From the NCBI RefSeq assembly GCF_030272615.1, contig NC_081410.1:287429957-287493956 (forward strand): a stretch of 64,000 nt of DNA. Direction: 5' to 3'. The stretch is from Cryptomeria japonica (taxonomy: Eukaryota; Streptophyta; Pinopsida; Cupressales; Cupressaceae). Below the pieces are notes generated by a model, which did not search any database, had not been told where the DNA came from, and saw only the letters and a list, made by a program, of their open reading frames with translations. The position numbers were made by a program, and so were the translations under genes. Each line of letters begins with the position of its first letter. Within the stretch, counting starts at the first letter, position 1. Positions 1-10,669 of this stretch are shown here, one piece after another.

Positions 1-14
1 AAAATGTCCATAAT

Positions 15-440
15 ATGGAAAACACTCCTTGGTGTATTGCTTGTGATGGGCCACATTCTCCTCATCAGTGTGCAGTAGCTCAAGCCCTTGAAGAATCCAT
101 GAGACAAGAAGCTAAGCCTGACATTAACATGTTTGAGACCATTGTAGAAAGTGATGAGGTATCTAAACAAAGTGAATTTAGTAATGTATTGGATAGTGAA
201 AGGTTTTTTCAAGGACAACTAACACTGGATTGGCATCCTATTTTGAATGTGGTAACTATTGAAGATGAAGAAGTTCATCTCAGAAGGCCTAGTGAGGAAG
301 AAGTAAAAAATCTCACTAAAGCTGCTATAGCTAAGGCAAAGCACAATTATAATCTAAGGAGCACTAAAAGGGATAGTGATAAGGGTGAACCAGGTTCTAT
401 GTTTATAAAAGAGGTTCTTCAGAAAAAAGGCTACAAGTAG
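15..440 (+). pseudogene. gag: Gag C-terminal part of element A with one zinc knuckle
   Basis: This is the tail of a Ty3-type Gag, the structural protein that packages element RNA in the cytoplasmic particle. Residues 7-19 form a knuckle of the spacing C-x2-C-x3-H-x4-C (CIACDGPHSPHQC). The middle is acidic, and the end carries NYNLRS and GSMFIKE, both of which recur in element H at about 53450-53530, so this tail is a family feature. The reading frame stops at 438-440; about 200 bp of lysine-rich linker without a long frame follows. The capsid part lies left of the window. Confidence 0.6.
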
Positions 441-639
441 TACCACTTCCCCTCAAATCGGTTAAGAAAAGAAAGAGAAAAGTAAAGATGCACCCAAGAG
501 TGTAGATGATAACAGTACCAATGATATACAAGGAGCTGCCACAACAAAAAGGGTGAGTCAGCCTAAGGTAGAAAGAATTAAAACTAATATTGAGTTAAGC
601 GTTAATTCCACATTTGATATGGCTTAGGCTCTTACACAG

Positions 640-867
640 ATGAAAGTTACTATCTCATTAATAGAATTACTGAAAATAAAAGAAAATAGGGATGCTGCAT
701 TGTCTTTGTTTTCTAATATATCTGACAGTGACACAGTCCTACCCACTGGTTCAGTTAAAAATGGAAAGGATCAGGAGTTCCAAACCCCAGAGGTTTATGT
801 TGGAACCACTATTACTCAAGAGCCTTCACAGGTAGATTCTTTTTATGTTACTTTGTTAGTGAAATAA
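640..867 (+). pseudogene. Gag-protease linker of element A
   Basis: A 75-codon frame just upstream of the protease. The pattern ISLIELLKIKENRDAAL followed by FYVTLLV resembles the linker that precedes the protease in Tat-type polyproteins, where a helical segment is followed by a short beta strand entering the protease. It is in a different frame from the protease, so a one-base shift near 860 is likely. It has no catalytic motif of its own and is probably not an independent gene. Confidence 0.4.
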
Positions 868-1253
868 AAAACTGTATGATAGACTCAGGGGCAGCTGCTA
901 ATGTAATGCCTTATGGTGTTATGAAAGAACTAGGACTGTCAGTAACTACTATATATTGAAAATGCTATGCTATGGATAACAGAGAAGTACCTGTGATAGG
1001 TACAATGAGAGATGTTGAAGTGAAGATAGCAGCATTTCCTGAGGCAACTTACAAAATGGATGTTATTGTTACTAACACTAAGCCCCATTATGGCATGTTG
1101 TTATCCAGGCAGTGGGCAGTAGCTGTAGGAGGAAATGTCCATTTAGATTTATCTTATGCCACCATCCCAATCAATGGGAATCAGGTCAAGTTGTATAGAG
1201 AACCACGTGTTCCTAGAGTAATTGAAAAGGTGGATCCTAACATGCTCAATTGA
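868..1253 (+). pseudogene. Aspartic protease (PR) of element A
   Basis: Retroviral-type aspartic protease that cuts the Gag-Pol polyprotein. The active-site motif IDSGAAANVMP is at 879-911 (D-S-G intact). Further along, YGMLLSRQW and a strand-rich tail follow. A TGA at 957-959 interrupts the domain: the decayed copy in element H has a glycine codon (GGG) at the matching place, so this is most simply a point mutation. A second TGA at 1251 and another at 1359 separate the protease from the RNase H/RT frame, all in the same phase, which suggests one original polyprotein. Confidence 0.65.
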
Positions 1254-1364
1254 ATGATAGATATTGATCTTGATAATTTTAGAGTGCAACCAATTTTACC
1301 CCAGTTGAAGAATACTGACTCCATTGTGATTGAATTAGAATCACAACAACATGGTTTATGACAG

Positions 1365-1745
1365 ATGTATTTTGATGGAGCTTGCTCCAAAGAAGGATCT
1401 GGAGTAGGAGTCCTTTTTTTATCCCCATCAGGTATAACTTTTAAATATTCTTTTCTATTATCCTTTCAGTGCACAAACAATACTGCAGAATATGAAGCTC
1501 TGTTGTTGGGGCTTGAAGTTGCAAAGAAGCATGGGATACAACTGTTGAAAGTTTTAGGAGATTTAGAATTGGTTGTCTCTCAAGTAAGATCCAAATATGC
1601 ATCAAAAAATGATAGGTTAAAGAGATATAAACATGCAGTTTGGGATGTCATTGAGCATTTTAGTTCATTTTCTATTAATTGGATAGAGAGATCAAAGAAT
1701 ATCATGGTAGAATTTTTAGCCAATGTTGCATTGAAATATGATGAT
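1365..1745 (+). other. Archaeal-type RNase H domain placed before RT (element A)
   Basis: The motifs follow the aRNH pattern: FDGACSKEGSGVG (first Asp), TNNTAEYEALLLGL (Glu), GDLELVVSQV (second Asp) and NIMVEFLAN, where the last acidic position is Glu instead of Asp. It is distinct from the RT-linked RNase H at the end of the same frame. In the Tat/Ogre elements I know, this second RNase H sits after the RT-linked one and before or near integrase; here it is upstream of RT. H shows the same placement at about 54520-54930, so it is not a local rearrangement. Confidence 0.75.
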
Positions 1746-3443
1746 GCAACACTAACCGGCATATCCACTGTGGAAATAAAATCTAGGCCTGCCATCCTTG
1801 ATAATGTGTATAATTGGCAAGTTTTTGCCGATGATGAACATATTCTTAGGTTCATTCAATGTGTTGATGATTATGATGGACAAAAGATTGATTGCAATGC
1901 ATTGGTGGAAGTGGTTGACAACAAGGAAACAATGTTCGGAAATGACTTGGTCCAGTTGGAAACAAATGAGATACCTAAAGGGTTGGTAGAACTAGAGAGT
2001 ATGTTCACCTACAATGACAGTCACCTGCATCAGCAGTCTACCACCAAGTTAGAAGAATTGGAGGAGGTGAACCTGGGGACTGAATCATCCCCTAAGTTAG
2101 TATACATTGGGAAGAAATTACCCCCTCATGTCAGGACTAATCTTATTAATTTATTGAAGAGATATAAACATCTTTTTGCTTGGTCTTATGAAGACCTAAA
2201 GGCGTATAGACAAGACTTGTTTCAGCATGAAGTCCTTTTACTTCCAGATGCTAAGCCTTTCAGACAAAAGCAGAGACCTATTAACCCCCTGTTAGAAACC
2301 AAGATGCAGCAAGAATTGACTAAGTTAAGAGAAGGGGGGATTATCAAACCTATAAGACATTCTTCATGGGTCTCCAATTTGGTCCCAGTAGGAAAGAAAA
2401 ATGGGGACATAAGATTGTGTGTGGATTTTAGAAATTTGAATGTTGCTTCTTTAAAAGATAATTACTCTTCCCCCAATATGGAAGCCATGCTGCAGAGAGT
2501 AACTGGTTGTGATCTTTTGTTTATGATGAATGGTTTTTCAGGATACAATCAAGTGTTGGTGAAGGAATCTGAACAATTCAAGACTGCCTTCACTACTCCA
2601 TGGGGAACATATGTCTATGTAAGAATGCCATTTGGATTGAAAAATGTTGTAGCTACATTTCAGAGAGCTATGGACGTATCCTTTAAAGAATTCATCAACA
2701 TTATCATGGTGGTTTATCAAGATGATCTAACTTGTTTCTCTAAAAAGGCCGATGACCACTGTGGACATTTGGAAAAGGTGTTCAGTAAGGCTTTGGAGTT
2801 TGATGTGTCATTAAATCCCAAGAAGTGTCATTTTGGTGTCACTGAAGGAAAATTATTGGGGCATATTGTTTCCAAGGAAGGGGTAAGAATAGACCCTAAA
2901 AGAATTGAAGCAATAAAAAATGTGCCTGCACCAAAAAATGTCAAAGGTATCCAATCTTTTTTGGGCAAGGTTAATTTTGTTAGAAGATTCATTGCAAATT
3001 TTGCAGAGATAGTGAATCCCATTGTAAAATTGCTTAAGAAGGATACAACATTTTGTTGGGACCAAGAAGCATCAAGGGCATTTTATGAGATTAAAAAGGC
3101 CATTCAGGAAGCACCATTGCTGAAATCTCCTAATTATAGTAAGCCCTTTTCTCTGTTCTCTTTTGCTTCATACCATACAGTAGCTACAGTTTTGTTACAA
3201 AAAGATAATGAGGGATATGAACATCCCATAGCTTTCTATAGTAAGTCTTTGCAAGCAGAAAAATTAAGGTATGAAACCATGGAAAAACAAGCTTATGCTT
3301 TAGTTAAAGCTATTAAGGCTTTTAGGCCATACCTTGTGAATGCAAAAGTCACTGCTTATGTCCCACATGCTGCAGTTAAGGATATTTTGTCTCAGTCTGA
3401 GGTTACAGGAAGAAAGTGTAGATGGATTAATAGAATCCAATAA
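1365..3443 (+). CDS. pol: Pol core of element A: archaeal-type RNase H, RT, RNase H
   Basis: An uninterrupted frame of 692 codons. Residues 1-125 are an archaeal-type RNase H (aRNH). Residues about 290-480 are a Ty3 reverse transcriptase, with GDIRLCVDFRNLN, MNGFSGYNQV and the catalytic YQDD at about residue 450. Residues about 590-692 are the ordinary Ty3 RNase H connected to RT (KPFSLFSFASYHT, PIAFYSKSL). The protein copies element RNA into DNA inside the particle. The first Met is only the first after a stop at 1359; the frame is open in the same phase back through the protease, so the true product was longer. RT motif A reads MNGFSGY where MDDFSGY is seen in H: the catalytic Asp is Asn, so this copy is probably inactive even though the frame is open. 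Confidence 0.85.
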   Translation: MYFDGACSKEGSGVGVLFLSPSGITFKYSFLLSFQCTNNTAEYEALLLGLEVAKKHGIQLLKVLGDLELVVSQVRSKYASKNDRLKRYKHAVWDVIEHFSSFSINWIERSKNIMVEFLANVALKYDDATLTGISTVEIKSRPAILDNVYNWQVFADDEHILRFIQCVDDYDGQKIDCNALVEVVDNKETMFGNDLVQLETNEIPKGLVELESMFTYNDSHLHQQSTTKLEELEEVNLGTESSPKLVYIGKKLPPHVRTNLINLLKRYKHLFAWSYEDLKAYRQDLFQHEVLLLPDAKPFRQKQRPINPLLETKMQQELTKLREGGIIKPIRHSSWVSNLVPVGKKNGDIRLCVDFRNLNVASLKDNYSSPNMEAMLQRVTGCDLLFMMNGFSGYNQVLVKESEQFKTAFTTPWGTYVYVRMPFGLKNVVATFQRAMDVSFKEFINIIMVVYQDDLTCFSKKADDHCGHLEKVFSKALEFDVSLNPKKCHFGVTEGKLLGHIVSKEGVRIDPKRIEAIKNVPAPKNVKGIQSFLGKVNFVRRFIANFAEIVNPIVKLLKKDTTFCWDQEASRAFYEIKKAIQEAPLLKSPNYSKPFSLFSFASYHTVATVLLQKDNEGYEHPIAFYSKSLQAEKLRYETMEKQAYALVKAIKAFRPYLVNAKVTAYVPHAAVKDILSQSEVTGRKCRWINRIQ

Positions 3444-3650
3444 TTTGCCTTGGAAATAAAGATCACCAAACTGGTGAGAGGTTTAGGTCTAGCCAAGCAA
3501 CCCTAGTACTCAGAGATAGTGCCTTTCTTAAGGGATGCAACATTTGCAGAAGGGATGACACACAATCAAAGAAGAACCCTGAAATTGAAGTCTCAGAAAT
3601 ATGTTCTCATTCAAGGTGACTTGTTTTAGAGAAATAGAGATGGAGGGTTA

Positions 3651-4758
3651 TTGATGTTTTTAGATGAATTCCAGGCGAAGAGAATGCTGATTGAAATGCA
3701 TAATGGAATATGCGGGGGTCATTACTTTGTTAAGACAACTGCTGGAAAAATAGTCCAGGCTGGGTATTATTGGCCTATCCTATTCAAGGATACTCATGAA
3801 TATGTTAGGAGATGTGACCCATGCCAAAGGTTTTCATCCAAGCTAAAATATGAAGGAGCTCTTCCCTTGAATCCAGTTACAGTGGAAGCCCCTTTTGTCC
3901 AATGGGGGATAGACTTTATTGGAGAGATTGTTGAAAAATCGGTAAGAGGTCACAGGTGGATTATAGTAGCTACTGATTATTTTATAAAGTGGATTGAAGC
4001 TATTCCCACCAGAAGAGCTACAAGGAAAATTGTTATTTATTTCCTGATGGATTGTATCATAAGTAGATTTGGGGTTCCTATGAAATTAGTAATGGACAAT
4101 GCTATGAGTTTTAGGTCAGAAGAGTTTGTCAATTTTTGTACTAGTCATGGGATACTCATGTCTTACTCTTCACCCTATCATCCTCAGGGGAATGGACAAG
4201 CAGAACCCAGTAATAAAAGCCTCTTGAACATTATCAAGAAAATCTTAGAAGAAAACAAGAGGTCATGGGATCAAAAGTTGAGACTAGCTTTGTGGGCAGA
4301 CAGAATCACTGTCAAGAAAGCTATTGGAATGTCACCATTTGAATTAGTATATGGTGCACATGCCAGAGTGCCTGTAAATAATCTTCTTCTAGTGTATAAG
4401 TTCTTGCAAGCTGAAGACATGGAAATGTCAGAGCCTATGGATGACTGAATGATCTAGATGGTCGAAGTGGAAGAAATCAGGTCATTAGCCCACAAGAGGA
4501 ACTTGATGATCCAATTGTAGTCTAAGTACCTTTTTGATAAATGGACATCATTGAGGAAGTTTCGAATTGGTGATGTTGTTCTTCAGTGGAATGCAAGAGG
4601 ACAGGACAAAGGAAAGCATAAGAAATTTGAATCATTATGGATTGGCCCTTTTATGGTATGTGATTTAAATGGAAAGGATTCATATTTATGAAAAATATGA
4701 ATGATGAAGTACAGGAATTTATAGTGCATGGAAAATTCCTGAAACATTATTTCTCTTG
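3651..4758 (+). pseudogene. int: Integrase (INT) of element A
   Basis: Ty3-type integrase, which inserts the cDNA in the nucleus. The zinc-binding head (HNGICGGH, then CDPC) is at about 3699-3830. The DDE core is intact: Asp in GIDFIGEIV (about 3908), Asp in VMDNAMSF (about 4092) and Glu in GNGQAEPSN (about 4200). The main frame ends at 4446-4448, but the C-terminal domain (FRIGDVVLQW, WIGPFMV) continues to about 4690 in the same phase with extra stops, and a frame change leads to the natural end FLKHYFS and TGA at 4758. H ends with the similar FLKHFFT. No chromodomain is visible. Confidence 0.75.
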
Positions 4759-5279
4759 AAGTCCATGCACAGTAGGACCTCTTTTTGTATATATTTGGTT
4801 TGCTTTATGTTGTTGTTGTTTGGGTTTGTGTTTTGGTTAGTTTCTCCAGAGTTTTCTGAGTTTCTTGTGTTGACCTTGCGATCAACCATCCCCAGTCAGA
4901 GCTGCTGTTATGACTATTTAAGAAATGGGTTTTCTTTTCCCATGATTGGCTAAGTTTTGAAATTTTTGGGTCAGGTACGCTATTAGTTGCTTCAAATCTA
5001 TTCTAGGTCTTTAAGGGTTAAGGGTTTAGTTTTTAATCATTCAAATGTCTGATAAAAAACCCTCTGGCTTCTATTTTTGCATTACTTTATTCACTTAAGT
5101 AATGGGTCTTTAAGCTGTGTAAAGTGTCCCTCCCCTTGTTACTTGCCTAGGTGGTCGTTAAATATTTGTAAAATTTTATGCCTTATGCCTTTTTCTAATG
5201 TTTGTTGGGCCCAGTAAGTATCGCACAACTCTTAGATAGATCTACGACTTTCACTGTTTCATTGGGCGGAGTTGCTAGT
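4759..5279 (+). other. Start of 3' untranslated region of element A
   Basis: No gene seen. The beginning (about 4759-4930) has weak similarity to the same place in H (after 58190), for example the shared wording around TGCACAGTAGG and ATCAACCATCC, so it is element sequence and not flanking host DNA. Confidence 0.5.
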
Positions 5280-6720
5280 GTGTTAGCCTTTGCGAAATAG
5301 CAAAAGGCATAAGTGCACCCGACCGAGTACATTAGGATCTAGCTTACCGAGACTCCATCTCGCTTTGAATCTAATGGCTTGCGTTGATTCACAACCAAAA
5401 TAAGCAAGCAAGTTACCTTTCATGAAATGGCGAAAAGGTTTGGCGGGACCCAGCGGTGAAGACTTTTCCACGACTAAAAGGCGATCAAGTTTAAAAGAAA
5501 TCGATGGCTCTCGTTGTTTCACAGTCGAGAGATGCTCACAGTTTATTCTACGTGAAATAGTGAAAGGTTTTTTGGGCCCGGTTCTATGTTTATAAAAGAG
5601 GTTCCTAAAAGGCATAACAAACGCGTAGGTCCCTGAGATCTAACGGCCAGCGCAGTTTCACAGGAGGAAGGTGCTCAAAAGATAGCTTTCACAAAATGGC
5701 AAAATGACATGGCATTCCAAGCGAGTAGTCTAGCTGGCTAAGATAGCAAGTAAGAAGTTGACACGTCAGTTCAGGAATGACCGAATGCCAGGTGGATAAA
5801 GCTGAGTTAGAAGACCCACGTCTGCCAGTTTTAAGTAAGCTGTTAAGTATCATGCAAGTACTTGAGATTTGATGGCTCGTGTGAATTCGTGAAGGTAAGA
5901 TGCTAGTAGTTTAAAGCCTACAAAATGGCGAAAGAGCCAGTGGGCCCAAAGGACAGGTAAGGCATAAAGGTAAAGGCCGATCAAGTCTGTTTTGATCCAA
6001 CGGTTCCCGTGACTTCATGGCCACAAACCAACTGGAGATTAATGTTCGCGAAGTCCCGAATTACAGACAAAAGTCACATGAGGGCATGAGGTGGCATGAT
6101 AGTTGTTTCTTTTTGTGGGGCTCGATGATGATGTGTCAAGTGACACATGGTTTTAAAAGGAGATTGAGGGCCCACCTATGTGTAACCGGCAGTTATGTGG
6201 GAATAATGAAGTAAGACACATGGCTGGCTCATAACTGAACCCAAAGGAGCTTCTAGGGCTAATGGCCGAGTGCCACATGGCATTTGCTAACCGGTGGACA
6301 AGTGGGGTAAGTAATACCTAGATAAAGGTCCCACTTAAAACGTGTTTATCTCAAGATTGATCCAACGCTTCTCGTTGTTTCATGGCCCAAAGATGGAAGT
6401 GGATTAACCCTTGTGAAATAGCAAAAACCGTTAGCTATCAAGATGAGGTGTGGTTAGTGAAAAAGGTTGACGGTCCCGGTTGGAGTTAAAGGCCGTGTGG
6501 TTAGAGTTCCATCTAACGCTTGGCGTAGCTTCGTGAAAGAAAAATGATCGAGGGTTAAAGCTTGCAAAGTGGTGAAAAGGAGGTAGGGCTCGATGCTAAG
6601 GCAAATAGGTTAAGACAGTGTAAAGACCAATCAAGTCTCATATGATCGGACGGCTGGCGTAGTTTCACTAGGTTAAAGTGCACGAATGTTATGCCCTGTG
6701 AAATGGCGAAAGAGCGGAAA
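5280..6720 (+). repeat. Degenerate tandem repeat with two conserved blocks in the 3' region of element A
   Basis: Two short blocks recur in turn. Block 1, consensus about TGAAATGGCGAAAG, is near 5292, 5423, 5552, 5691, 5920, 6413, 6564 and 6699. Block 2, consensus about GATCNAACGGCTGGCGTNGTTTCAC, is near 5367, 5472, 5635, 5866, 5990, 6357, 6500 and 6640. Unit length varies from about 120 to 250 bp and the sequence between blocks is poorly conserved. No long protein frame fits. Tandem repeats in the 3' untranslated region are known for Ogre/Tat elements and can seed satellite DNA; these particular blocks I do not recognise. Confidence 0.6.
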
Positions 6721-7049
6721 AGAAAATACACAGGTTTGTTATGACCCGTTGGAGCGAAATTTTTGAATTCTTCTATGAATTCAATTCTGAAGGGACGACC
6801 GAAGCATGCGGTATCAATGTCGCAATTAAGAGCCCAACTACCGTATATGATCTCACATCAATTGAATGAAGGCATCATTTTTAAGAGCTGTTGTAGAGAA
6901 GCGGGTGCAGAGCAGAATTCTTCAAGCAAAGAACAGGTTCTCTTGTACTCTTGCTTAGAAATTACTTGACAGTTTGTTTAAATTGGGGTTTTGATCTATT
7001 ACAGAACTGTTGTGGTTAGTAATTGAGTTGCTTGCATAGTAATTTTAAG
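6721..7049 (+). other. Leader-like stretch before the extra ORF of element A
   Basis: No gene seen. It has GAATTC-rich sequence (6765-6785) and a T-rich tract followed by CAG (about 6960-7005) before the ATG at 7050. It may be the end of an intron or a spacer between the integrase and the extra ORF. A similar loosely matching stretch precedes the ORF remnant in H (59380-59520). Confidence 0.3.
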
Positions 7050-9316
7050 ATGGCACCTAAAAGGGAGTTCTCAGGAAAGGTTAATTACCAAGAGAGGGCA
7101 ATCTATGATGATTTCCTAAAACACTTGACCGTGTCAACTAATGTGGCAGCTAAGGTAAAAGAGTTAGTGCCAAGAGCTCCTCGCCTAAAAATAGGAGAAG
7201 GATTGTATGACAAAGGCAATTGGCTGAGAGACCCATAGATTGGGTTGTCTAGGTTGGGTATATTCAAGGTTGGGTTTGGTATGAGACACTCCCCAGCCCC
7301 AATGAATGATATTTAGGAGTTGGATGTAGGCAAATTGGTAGTCCCTGGAGTATTCATGGATGTGGATTTCCTAACTCAGATTGCACACAACTATGACCCA
7401 ATTACAAGGAGTGTTAGGGATATAAATGGAAAAACCCTCATTGAAATAAATAATGAGGAGTTTAGAAATGCTTTTGGGCTTAGTGAATTTTCCAATTTTT
7501 TAGAACCCATCAATTTTAAATCACTAGCTCAAGTTTACAACGCACAGAGGAATCACCTTAGGAATGGGCCTCTTAAATAATTCTTTGTGAAGATAGGTGG
7601 ATTAATAGTTGTACGACCCAATACTATGGAGCTTTTCTCCTTAAATTTGTTCACCCTTAGAGCCAAGGGATTATACTGGTCACTCTGCCAAATTTTAGGA
7701 GAGGATGCTGAAGCAAACATGCCAACTCATTATATGTAAATGATTGCTCAAATTTTGAATCCTTCTCTGGCAGTGACCTTTGATTATGCCTCCTATGTTA
7801 ATAATGCCATCCATGAAGGCTTGATAGGGATAAAGAATGGGAAAGTGGATAGGCCTTTTGGATGGTACTCCCTCCTCATGCACTTATTTTTATTCAAAGG
7901 TGGAGTCTATTTTACAAATGGAATGGATCTTGTAAAAGAAAAGGATGGAGAGACGATGCCAGTTCAGTTATGGATTACAGTGCTTTCATGGGACAAAGAA
8001 GATGCTAGCTACTTGAGATTTGATAAGTGCTTTGCATCCAAGATTAGGACTCTTATATGTTCAGAGAATCCAAGAGTCCCTAAGGTTCTTTTAGAATTCA
8101 TTAGGCCAAAAGAGTTTGCTGAAAATATTAAAATTATTCACAATTGGGGTGATATGTACTTATACCCTGTCTCCACAGTTTTCAGAGTGTATGGTTTTAG
8201 AGGCACTCCATTTTTTTTGCCATATCAGGTCCCTCTCAAAGTAGGAATTGCAGAAGTTCTTAGGCAGATTGGTAGCATGGAAGAAGTAGAGCTAACAGGT
8301 AGAGGTAAAATGACCATTTTCCCTACAATAACTATAGCTCATCAGTTTGTAATAACTAAAGGGGGCTGGAAGTTCTTTGAAGATTTCCTTCAACCATACC
8401 ATTTATCAACTATAGTATCAAGGTGTGCTGACCCGAAAGATTTCTTCAATGACATGTTCAGAAAGAGGGCAGTATGCAGAGGTAGACCTCACCAATTCTA
8501 GTTCCCTGAAGACCTCATCAGGAATGAGTTTGATTTGGATGAGCAAGAGCTAAGGAAATAAAAGTGGGTGGCCTACAAGAAGGCCTTAGATTTTGTGCAC
8601 CAATTTGACACCAGCTATGACCCTTTGTCCAGCTTTCACCCCTTTGAAGAAAAGGTAAAATTCTTAATTCTTTGTTTTGAAGATGTGATGCAAACATTAA
8701 AAGAGAAGTGGGAGATTGTAATTAAGAACAACCCTGAGAAAGCAAGACTAGTTTTAACTAGGTCTACATCTGCCAAAGGAATTCCTCTAGGTGATTACAT
8801 GTTACATAAGAAGTCCAACTATAGTGTGTTGGTGCCAGAAATAGGGGAGCCTTCTACCTCAAAAGGAAAGAGGAAGATACAAGATGTCATTGACATTCAG
8901 GAGAGCCCAAAGAGGCAAAGAATGGGAAAGGAAGTACAATCTGATGAACCCTTGTACTCCCTATCTCAATCGCCTATTCACATAGGAGATGAATAGGCAG
9001 CAGCTGAGCAGCTGTTACAATTAGGCAGCCTTGGAGATATAGCCTACACCTATGATGAAGGGGAAGAGGGAATGCCAGAAGAGCCCCTTAATGCTGAGAT
9101 GAACATAACCACTAATGAGTTCAAAGGCCAAGAGTTGGATCCTGAGATCAAACAAGCCAGTGAGGATGTTTTGGCTGATAATAACTTTGTCACATCAGGA
9201 GCTTTCATGCAATTGTGTGGAAGCAGAATATTGATCAATTTAATGCTAGGTGTGAGAAGAGGAAAGGTGAGTAACCCCACAAGGATCCATCTATGGTGGA
9301 GGAAGAAATAAAGCAA
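7050..9316 (+). pseudogene. Extra ORF of element A, N-terminal two thirds (function unknown)
   Basis: I do not recognise this protein. One reading phase stays protein-like from the ATG at 7050 to about 9300, cut by single stops near 7236, 7311, 7578, 7737, 8499, 8559 and 8994. The start MAPKREFSGKVNYQERAIY is basic. Later parts are mixed alpha/beta without membrane segments: YDPITRSVRDINGKTLIEI, EEFRNAFGL, WYSLLMHLFLFKGG, PFFLPYQVPLKVGIAEVL, RKRQRMGKE-like basic tracts near 8880-8925, then an acidic region. No zinc knuckle, protease or envelope-like signal is seen. It lies on the same strand as pol, about 2.3 kb after integrase. It may be a structural or regulatory protein of the element, or the first ORF of a second element whose LTR I cannot see. 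Confidence 0.5.
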
Positions 9317-10669
9317 GAAATGGTCACTAAGTTCAAGACCATCACTCTCGAGAAAGGAAGAGACATGGTAGCAAAGGTTGGTGTACTTGTTCTCCTTGAA
9401 TGGGACATAGCAGATGCCTTGGTTTTAGAGGTAGTAAGGAAGGAGACTAAACCTATGGAGGGAGTCACTTTCAATAAGGATAATGCTGCCTTGGTCATGT
9501 GGTCTCTGAAAAGAGATGAAAATAGAAAGAATAAGGACACCCCAGGGTCAAGTTACCTTGGAGATATGATAGTGAAAAGAGTACAATGCACTAGGGTGGT
9601 AGAAGCGGCAAGCACAGTCCTAGAGACTGCAAAATTCAGTGTTGCAGTGGCAGAGAAAGAAGCAAAAGAAAAGACAGATCTCCAAGTTAAGTTGGAGACA
9701 GTTTTAAAAGCTTATAACAGTGCCAAGGAAGATGTAAGGGGTAAAGATAGCATCATTGCCAAGCTACAAAGCTAATTGGGAGGAAAATACCATCAAGGTG
9801 AGTCCTCAACATTGATGATCTCCTCTTCTCCTACAAGGCATCCACCTACCAGCCCCATTATTGAGTTCCCACCATCTCCAACACCTTTTAGTTCCTAGTT
9901 GATTGAGATCACTCCCCATGAATTGGAGAAGCTAAAACAGGCTCAGGCCCTGTATGCAAAGAAATATGAAGAGAGAGTAAGGGCTACAATTTTAAGTTTT
10001 GCTGACCTCATAGGGTCCTCACTAATGTACAATAACATGAGTAAGATTTTGGAAATGTGGAATGATATAAATGGAGACAAGGCTGTTCTAATGCCTATTT
10101 TTGATAAGTGGAAGCCCAGAGAGCAGGATATAGAACTTATTTGTGTATCCTATGATGACGCAGGGGCTAACCCCATTATTAAATCTACCAATGATATGAC
10201 AAAGGATTTAGTAAAGTTAGAAGAAGGAGTAGATAATGCAGATAGAAAGATCAACTTGTACAAGAAAGAGTACACTGATCAAGTTTTTGAATTACTCCCA
10301 GGGGGTTTTGCTAGTCCAACTCAATTAAAGGACAAACAAATATGGCTTAAGGAATTAGAAGCCAAATTGTCTTTAAGAATAAAAGGAAATATTAATTTAG
10401 AGGATGCCTCCATATTTATCAAAACAATTGAGGAGATTGAGAAAATCAAATCTCATTATGGTTTTCTGAATTCAGAGGTCAACAAAATGAGGAACTCTTG
10501 GAAAAGATTAGCCAAGACAAAAGGAAAAGTGATTAACTTCTTGTGGCCTGTTGATGATGTGTACAAGGAATGGACAAGAAAATATGCAGTATTGGATGTA
10601 GAGTAGTTAGAAGATGTTGTAAAAGAACAACAAGCAGAAGAAACCGCGGATGTTGAAAAAGACTTGTAA
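9293..10669 (+). pseudogene. Extra ORF of element A, C-terminal coiled-coil part
   Basis: Continues the previous entry in another phase; a one-base shift lies near 9270-9300. Stops at 9773, 9896 and 10604 split it, and the frame finally ends at TAA 10667-10669. The part at 9590-9775 (VEAASTVLETAKFSVAVAEKEAKEKTDLQVKLE) is Ala/Lys/Glu rich and looks like a coiled coil, as do parts of 10190-10480. The last 20 codons after the TAG at 10604 are acidic (EEQ/AEE-like). Two sites match the plant 5' splice consensus AAG/GTGAGT (9264-9272 and 9795-9803). No known domain recognised. Confidence 0.5.

Larger units (their letters stand above)
1..10669 (+). mobile_element. Element A: Ty3 LTR retrotransposon, Tat/Ogre type, left end outside window
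   Basis: Consecutive plus-strand pieces read as gag C-terminus, protease, archaeal-type RNase H, reverse transcriptase, RNase H and integrase (1-4758), then a tandem-repeat region and a second large ORF. From protease to integrase everything lies in one reading frame, broken by single stop codons near 957, 1251, 1359, 3441, 3504 and 3625. No LTR could be delimited: the 5' LTR is outside the window and I could not place a 3' LTR after 10669. The right edge given here is the end of the last open frame. Element H (50790-59826) is a decayed relative with the same order. Assigning the extra ORF to this element is an inference from its matching place in H. Confidence 0.75.

Noticed and set aside
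5283-5615. 110-codon minus-strand frame in the repeat region of A
   Set aside because: It crosses several repeat units, its codons follow the repeated blocks, and the same blocks elsewhere are not open.
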